Below are positions 58,043 to 64,000 of a stretch of 64,000 nt of DNA, piece after piece. The position numbers and the translations under genes are program-made. Every line of letters begins with the position of its first letter. The stretch's first letter is position 1. Source of the DNA: Phymorhynchus buccinoides (taxonomy: Eukaryota; Mollusca; Gastropoda; Neogastropoda; Raphitomidae); assembly GCA_017654935.2 (NCBI GenBank), contig CM065699.1, positions 8,923,415-8,987,414 of the forward strand. Direction: 5' to 3'. The notes beneath the pieces were generated by a model. That model had not been told where the DNA came from and did not search any database. It saw only the letters and a list, made by a program, of their open reading frames with translations.

Positions 58043-59215
58043 ACATCCCTCCTTACAAACTGTATATATCAATACAATTATACAAATATTTTACAAAGCA
58101 CAGAAAAGAATGATCTCTTCCCATTCAGATTCGTTCCTTAGCTTTATCCACACTTATGACCGTAAGGAACTTGGAGCAAGACGGGCTGCTTTTCCCGTCA
58201 ATGCATCTTCTCTTGTGCGCAAAATGTGGATTTTGCTCATTTCTTTTTCAGGCATGGTAGTGGGAGCAAAGTGGTTTTCAAGGAAAATGGCCAGGGGTCC
58301 AGGGGGCCAAAGAAAATTCAATAAATGAGTGAAATTTTCATTTTTTCAATGCATTTTTTAATAATTTTGTTTCAAACTGTTTCGCGGATTTTCGCGATTC
58401 ACGGAGGTCTACCATGCCTGCTTTTTATAATATCCATTGCGTTCCTCAATAACTTCTTAATCTACTGAGGAAAACAAAAGTCACACACAAACATTAAAAA
58501 ACAACACCCCCCCCCCACACACACACACAAAAAGATGTATACATATATAGTAAAATTGTTTAAAACGTTTTTGTCCCTATGTCTTTGAAATGAACATTAA
58601 AACCAAAACCAGTTACATTAACTTAGTATTTTCATCTATGTTCTAAAAAACATAAAGAGTGCTAGCTTTGCTTCTCATTAGGGAGGCGTTGGCAGAACCC
58701 AGCCGAGGACAGCTGTTTCGACTCTAGGGAGTCTCATCAGCTCGGCACTGGATGGGGTCTTAGTCTACCAAGGTGGAACTACTCTCACCTCAACAAGAAG
58801 ATTGTTCCACAAAGGGAAGGTTTCTTCCTGTATATTGGTAAAAGGCTCCAAAAAACCAAACCAGCACTCAAGTAAATTAGAAATGATAAAACTCTTAAAA
58901 GTAAAAGTGTGAACATAAGAATGTTCCAAAATTTAAAATATGTAAAATATGAAAAAATATCGCTTATTTTTTCATATTTTACATATGAATAGTAATATCA
59001 AAAAAACCAATCATTCCTAAAGAAAAAAACCAGTCCATGAAGACTTCTTTTTTAAAATGTCTCAAAGAAAAAACAAAAATAGGTCGATACTTCTTTTTCC
59101 AGACTGAGACTTCTGTGCCTTATAATATTCATGACTAAATAATGTAAGAAACTATTGAAACAAAATCAGAATTCAATGTAAAATGGGGGGGGGGGGGGGG
59201 AGCCCATTATAATAT
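58043..59215. other. Non-coding stretch
   Basis: AT-rich, with a short poly-C run at 58506-58516 and an ATATTTTTTCATATTTTACA-like self-complementary segment near 58930-58990. A 14-base G tract lies at 59186-59199. No gene. Confidence 0.55.
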
Positions 59216-59229
59216 AATCTGATGCACTT

Positions 59230-59990
59230 TATAGGCCATAGAAAAACTAGAAAAATAGAATACAGTACTATGAATGACAGAGTGGAGCAGATTCAACGAC
59301 GAGCTGCAAGGTTCGTCTCGAATCAATATCGGAGGACAGCCAGCATCACCGATATGATACAGAGGCTTGGCTGGAGTCCCCTGCAACAACGCTGGCAGGT
59401 TGCAAGACTCACCATGATCATTGATGTATAAAATACAGAATGACATGGTGAGCATCAACAAAACCAAGCTTGAACCACAGCCAGAGCGACAATGAAGAGG
59501 ACACTCACAACAATTCCTTGTTCCCCAGTGTCGCACACAGTACAGACAAAGTTCCTTTTTCCCACGTACCATCAGGGAGTGGAACGTCCTGCCACCAGCA
59601 GCAGTTGAGGCCAGAACCCCAGAGAGCTTTGTGACCAGAGTTTGGCAACACCTCAGCGGACAACCTCCTGCTGCAGACGCCACGTCTGATGGGCCCCCAC
59701 TGTGGGGTCATCAGACTAACAAGCTACAATACTCTCCCCCCTCCCATCCCCCATCCCCCCCCTCCATTTTTTTCTTCTCCTCCTCCCCTCCGCCCCATCC
59801 CCACTACCCCTTCTTCCAACAACCCAGCAGATCAACAGTTGGCTAGGCTTATGGTTCTTTTATCTAGATCCCCTCTTCTGTCATACTATTTCTTCTCAGG
59901 CCTTGAGCCTTTCTTCCGGCAAAAGTGGTATAGAACCTCCCCGGTTCCGTGGCAAAATAATCAAAGTGTTGATTGTGGCCACGCATAGCT
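59230..59990 (+). pseudogene. LINE H, RT C-terminus and 3' UTR
   Basis: The plus strand encodes DRVEQIQRRAARFVSNQYRR, TASITDMIQRLGWSPLQQRW and QVARLTMI, then after frame changes SFFPRTIREWNVLPPAAVEA and FVTRVWQHLSGQPP. These are the post-RT C-terminal motifs of a LINE ORF2. The same family left a fragment in LRRC69 intron 1. The 3' part (59700-59990) is C-rich and ends near GGCCACGCATAGCTAAGAAG. Confidence 0.75.
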
Positions 59991-60057
59991 AAGAAGAAGA
60001 TGACCACTTTTGTTTCAAGATTGACATCACCTCACATGTTCCTATGCCATACCATAC

Positions 60058-60087
60058 ACACGCACACACACACACACACACACACAC
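60058..60087 (+). repeat. CA microsatellite
   Basis: About 30 bp of CA between LINE H and the MULE-derived gene. Confidence 0.9.
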
Positions 60088-60438
60088 TTCAATGAAAAAG
60101 CCAGCTTCACAAACTCACGGGTGAAAGTACAACATTCTCTCAGTCCTAAAACGACACGTTTCAATGTTCTCTGAATCTTCCCAATCCTGAAGTGGTGACC
60201 ACATTAAAAATAATGTCCAATGTGTGTGTGTGTAAACACAGGATGGGTGGGGATAGTGTTAGAATTGCATGACTATCATCTTGTTTTAATCTGCTACCAA
60301 TTTTGGCAGAAAGGTTTGATTTTATAGACCGTGGTTCCGGATGACAAGATGGCCAATCCTGAAGACTTTTTATCAGCTTTATCAATCCTAATTTCACTTT
60401 TCAGGAGCATGCCGCAACTACTTTCGCCCATGCCAGCT

Positions 60439-63400
60439 TCAGGCCATAATAGCCTTACAGGAGGGGCAGCAGATGGATTGTTGTCCACACTCTACCATCA
60501 CATTGTCCTGCAGAAACCAGTCACTGCAGCTGGAGCACAGAAACCACTGCTGCGTGCGATACCCACCACTGCTGTAGACTACAGGCTGGTTCTCTACTAT
60601 ACCGTCCACAGCCACAGAAGCTCTGTGCTCTTCCTCTTCACCTCTTTCATGTCTATCCTCCTCTTTTCTTGCGCATCCTTTCGATGGCCGTTTCGGTTTC
60701 TTGTTCGAGCTTCTTGCACCTCTGTGCGACTTGCCTCCTTTTTCAAGATTGTTTAAAATCTCTTGCGCTGTTTGTCTGACAGCAAAGTCTTTCGCCGCTT
60801 TCAGTTCTTGGGTAATAGCTTGTAAGACTGGAAGGGAGTGTGTGGACATAAAGAGGTGCTTCACCTCTTCTAGTTCTGCCAGGGCTTCTCTTCTCAATGC
60901 CTCAATGGTTTTGTTCTCATAGACACCAGTGTCGTTGAGGAACGAACAAGTATCTACAGAATCTGCTGTAAAGGAGAGGTCAGAGAGAATATCGGTCTCT
61001 GCTAGAGCGGAATCATTAATACCAGAAGCAGCGTGGTAGTTCAGGTTTCCGTTTCCTCCATGACCATCTTCAGAACTCAACTTCATCTGCACGGCATGAA
61101 TGTGTCGGCACGTGATGCCCTGCAGCAAATAGTCTGCGCACACGCAGGAGAACAAGTGATCACACACGCTGCACAAACTACAGCACTGTCTGCACCCACA
61201 CTGCTGCTGGAGGGGCAGCGCTCGCTGCACGCAGCAGACATTGCTGCTGGCACCATCCGGTACCAGCCACTGCATGAATGGAGCACTTCCGCAGCGAGTA
61301 ATTCTGCTTGTCAGAGTTGCCCCAGCCATGTGCCTCTCTCTGTCTTCTCTACCACGCGACCCACCCGTCCCTTTCACCAATCTGCCCCGCTGTTTCACAG
61401 CCTTGTCCCTGGCGAATCTCAGCAGAAAGATCAGCAAATGATCCACCCTTCTGCGTGTACAGCCGATGTACACCTCTTGAAGGGCGTGGTGCAAATCCTT
61501 GGCAAAGATCTTGGGGTCTGCCCCTAACCGGTGGCATCTGGCCCACAGCTTTTCTCTGTCCTCGCCCACAAAATTGGCAGTGAAGTAATCACGAAAGGCG
61601 GGGTGTTTCAGCTGAAGGTAGGCCAGCAACCCCTGCAGCATTTTCTGGAAGTTTTTCAAGTTGGGTTCCCTCTGCAGAAGCTTGAGGTAGGCGTAGGCTG
61701 TCGCCTGGTCTTTGGGAGCCTGGCTTTGTTGAATGATGTTGTTCTTCCACGCTCTCTCTACGCTCGAAACGCAGAATAAATGTCTGGCGGGCTGGGGAAA
61801 CACTGCGCACCAGGCACTGTAGAACGCCGGTGACAAATCGCTCAGAAAGATTTCCGTCTCCAAGTTTTCAATTCCACTACCTTTTTTCACAGTGCTAAAG
61901 AAAACCTTCAGAATCTGCTCCATGTTTCCGCAGGAAACAGCCCAGGCGACTGGCACAGCTTTGTTCGAGTCGTCCACAACAGTCAGCGATATCAACAGGA
62001 AGTCTTGTTGTTGCACAGTGGTGATTTGACATGCCACGTCAGCGCTCACGCACTTTGAAGCGTGTCTTTTGAACAACTCTTTCTGAAACGCAGTTTGCAC
62101 ACAGAGAAGGAAGTCGCTCTCTTTCAAACCGTCGCTGTTGCTTTGACCATGCGGCTTGTAATAAATGACGGGATTTATATCGGAAAGCCGAGAAAGCTCA
62201 TCCACCCACAGATCCACGCTGGTTTTATCCGACTGGTGCTTTTGAACATGGCAAGTGTTGTACTGGTTAAAATTGATGGCACTGTCATTGGGTGACGACG
62301 GTTTGTCTTCGCCTGTGATGTGTCTGGAGATGGAGTCCAGCAGCTGTTGAGGTTCGGCCCTGCTGGTGGCCTTCTCAGCAATGAACGACCTCAGGCTCTG
62401 GGACAGGGGCAGCTCCTGGATTTCCAGGTCGTGTCCCACATGATCCATGCTGTACTCCACGCGCACTCCACCAGCATGGGAGACAAAGGCTCTCATGAAC
62501 GCCGGGCACTTCCCTGACATTTTGATGCTGCCCTGCTTCTTCGGCGCTCTCTTCTTTCGATTCTGTTCGGGGGCCCGATCAGTAACCTTGGTGAAACCCG
62601 ATCTCTGGCAGGAGTAGTAGTAGTAGGTTGTATTGCGGATAGACCTAGCGCCCCTGTCTTTGATAAACCTGGACAATTGTTTCTTCTCTATATCTTTCTT
62701 CCATGTTTCGAACTGCTCAAAGCCGGAGAAACTGGCGTTTTGAACATGAACGTCGTGGCCGTGTACAGTTTTGTAATGATGGGAAAATTGATCAATGGTC
62801 ACTGAACCGGCACCACAGAGTTTGCAGTAGTAGCTGGGAGAGGGTCTCCTTGGGTCTTCGTTGGGGTGGATTAGATGGATGTGCTTATGCACAGCACTTG
62901 AGCTGGACAAGCGTTTGTTGCAGTAAGGGCAGTCTTTGGGTTTTGCCACTCTTTTGCTTCCAACCTTAGGCACACTGGAGTCACTGTTTTGTTTGTCTTG
63001 GGATTTCGTGTTGGTTGCGTTGCTAATGTCTTGTGTGCTTTGTTCTGTATCAGTGTTCTTGTTTCTCAGTTCGTTGTCTGTAACTGATTTTGTTTCAGTT
63101 CCGACAAGTTTTTGCTTGTCCTGGGTACAGCTGTTTTCCAGCAGACTTTGCAGGTTTGTCCTTTGAGGACATTTTTCTGTAGCTGCGACAATACTACTGC
63201 TTCGATTTCTTTCTTCCTCTGACAGGCAATCTGCCTGTGCTTTTCCACCATTTGCTGCATTTTTCTCACCTTTGTTGGATTTCCAAGAAAATTTTCTAAA
63301 AAGATTACAAGCAGTATTGACACCTTTGTTGGGTTTCGTGGTAACTTTTCTAACACTATGACGAGCATTTTTCGCTTTTGATGGGGAAGAGAGAGGTGCT

Positions 63401-64000
63401 GGGTGGTAGGGAATGCCGGTGGTTTCTAACTTTCGTTTCAACACTTTCTTGACAGCGGAGGATGACTCGGTGTCCGTGCTCGGTGTTTGAGCGTCGCTCT
63501 GCTGTGGCAGGAAGCTCAGATCGATTTCCCCCGTCATGAACCAGGCAATAACGCTCCTCCGTAAATATCGGCTGTAGCGGGTAGGCTGGTGAAAGAACCA
63601 TCTAAGGCCTTGAGATTTCGGCAACGTTAACGCTATCAAAACGTCCTCCCTCAGCATCGACACAGCGGCGAAAATAATGGCGATGACTCCACCCTCATCC
63701 GTACCCTGCTGCAGGGGGAAGTTCAGGCATCTCTCTCCACACGTATGGTGCCCAGCCTGCGGAGACGACGACTTGTGCGCCAGAAACGTCGACCATTTCA
63801 TGTCGTTCTTTTGAAAAACCCGAAGAATCTCACCGACCCGTTCCACAAAGTTCACCGGAAGACTCCACCCCAAAGAATCGCAGTATGTTACAATTCCACG
63901 ATCCAAATCCGCCACCGCAACGGTCCAATGAAATCCCGGCTTGTCCCCCTCGGCGATGAATACGGATCCGTCTGGATTTTTGGCAACCTTCAAGACGAAG
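60439..64000 (-). CDS. Ulp1-like / C2H2 / MULE transposase / SWIM protein, N-terminus beyond window
   Basis: An uninterrupted frame of at least 1,184 codons, still open at the window edge (the codon at 63993 is TTG, not a true start). Numbering from there: 20-105 resembles the C48 Ulp1/SENP fold (FHWTVAVADLDRG His22; YCDSLGW Asp39; LQQGTDEGGV), but the expected Cys position (about 101) is Gly. Two C2H2 fingers: Cys355/358-His371/376 and Cys390/393-His406/411. A FAR1/WRKY-GCM1-type region with Cys462, Cys496, His518, His521. A MULE transposase-like core about 640-770 (SADVAC Asp652, IFLSDLSPAF Asp719, VFPQPARHLFCVSSVERAW). A SWIM finger 950-964 (CVC...CRH). The basic C-terminus ends in CSSCSDWF and CCPSCK. 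Either a Mutator-like transposase or a domesticated nuclear DNA-binding protein; no terminal inverted repeat is visible downstream. Confidence 0.8.
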   Translation of the reverse strand, partial: FVLKVAKNPDGSVFIAEGDKPGFHWTVAVADLDRGIVTYCDSLGWSLPVNFVERVGEILRVFQKNDMKWSTFLAHKSSSPQAGHHTCGERCLNFPLQQGTDEGGVIAIIFAAVSMLREDVLIALTLPKSQGLRWFFHQPTRYSRYLRRSVIAWFMTGEIDLSFLPQQSDAQTPSTDTESSSAVKKVLKRKLETTGIPYHPAPLSSPSKAKNARHSVRKVTTKPNKGVNTACNLFRKFSWKSNKGEKNAANGGKAQADCLSEEERNRSSSIVAATEKCPQRTNLQSLLENSCTQDKQKLVGTETKSVTDNELRNKNTDTEQSTQDISNATNTKSQDKQNSDSSVPKVGSKRVAKPKDCPYCNKRLSSSSAVHKHIHLIHPNEDPRRPSPSYYCKLCGAGSVTIDQFSHHYKTVHGHDVHVQNASFSGFEQFETWKKDIEKKQLSRFIKDRGARSIRNTTYYYYSCQRSGFTKVTDRAPEQNRKKRAPKKQGSIKMSGKCPAFMRAFVSHAGGVRVEYSMDHVGHDLEIQELPLSQSLRSFIAEKATSRAEPQQLLDSISRHITGEDKPSSPNDSAINFNQYNTCHVQKHQSDKTSVDLWVDELSRLSDINPVIYYKPHGQSNSDGLKESDFLLCVQTAFQKELFKRHASKCVSADVACQITTVQQQDFLLISLTVVDDSNKAVPVAWAVSCGNMEQILKVFFSTVKKGSGIENLETEIFLSDLSPAFYSAWCAVFPQPARHLFCVSSVERAWKNNIIQQSQAPKDQATAYAYLKLLQREPNLKNFQKMLQGLLAYLQLKHPAFRDYFTANFVGEDREKLWARCHRLGADPKIFAKDLHHALQEVYIGCTRRRVDHLLIFLLRFARDKAVKQRGRLVKGTGGSRGREDRERHMAGATLTSRITRCGSAPFMQWLVPDGASSNVCCVQRALPLQQQCGCRQCCSLCSVCDHLFSCVCADYLLQGITCRHIHAVQMKLSSEDGHGGNGNLNYHAASGINDSALAETDILSDLSFTADSVDTCSFLNDTGVYENKTIEALRREALAELEEVKHLFMSTHSLPVLQAITQELKAAKDFAVRQTAQEILNNLEKGGKSHRGARSSNKKPKRPSKGCARKEEDRHERGEEEEHRASVAVDGIVENQPVVYSSGGYRTQQWFLCSSCSDWFLQDNVMVECGQQSICCPSCKAIMA

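Noticed and set aside
63991..63993. Start codon of the MULE-derived protein
   Set aside because: The codon is TTG and the frame remains open to the edge of the window, so the true start is outside.

Overview
This window is nuclear DNA of an animal. It has intron-rich genes with GT-AG junctions, many CA/GA/CT microsatellites, and several families of non-LTR retrotransposons, Penelope-like elements and small inverted-repeat DNA transposons. The receptor type, the retroelement mix and the repeat style fit a lophotrochozoan, most likely a marine gastropod mollusc. That assignment is inference; no marker in the window proves it.

Layout. 1-4.6 kb: a minus-strand LINE with endonuclease, RT and RNase H, split by a 767-bp insertion. 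4.7-14.4 kb: repeats only, including a 42-bp minisatellite and a nested pogo/Tigger-like region. 15.1-16.3 kb: a single-coding-exon rhodopsin-class GPCR. 16.9-18.0 kb: a LINE 3' end. 18.6-35.0 kb: a nine-exon gene whose spliced product (347 aa) I recognise as LRRC69; its introns carry decayed copies of its own exons 4 and 8 and many transposons. 35-47 kb: a LINE with an internal deletion (39.3-41.0 kb), a nearly complete CR1/Jockey-like LINE (42.6-45.5 kb), and SINE pieces including a U2 snRNA 5' fragment. 47.3-51.6 kb: a 637-aa protein with a SOCS-box-like C-terminus whose acidic tail runs into a 2.2-kb minisatellite. 52-60 kb: MITEs, tandem repeats and a LINE 3' end. 60.4-64.0 kb: a long minus-strand ORF, open at the window edge, that joins a Ulp1-like region, two C2H2 fingers, a MULE transposase-like core and a SWIM finger.

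The host genes (GPCR, LRRC69, the SOCS-box-like protein and perhaps the MULE-derived protein) share no visible pathway. The coherent theme is repeat dynamics. The strongest novel candidate is a family of about 400-bp foldback elements whose arms carry telomere-like CCCTAA/TTAGGG repeats; three copies have exact 8-bp target-site duplications. Close behind are the amplification of LRRC69 exon fragments, a transposon that has grown an internal minisatellite, and a gene tail apparently eroded by minisatellite growth.
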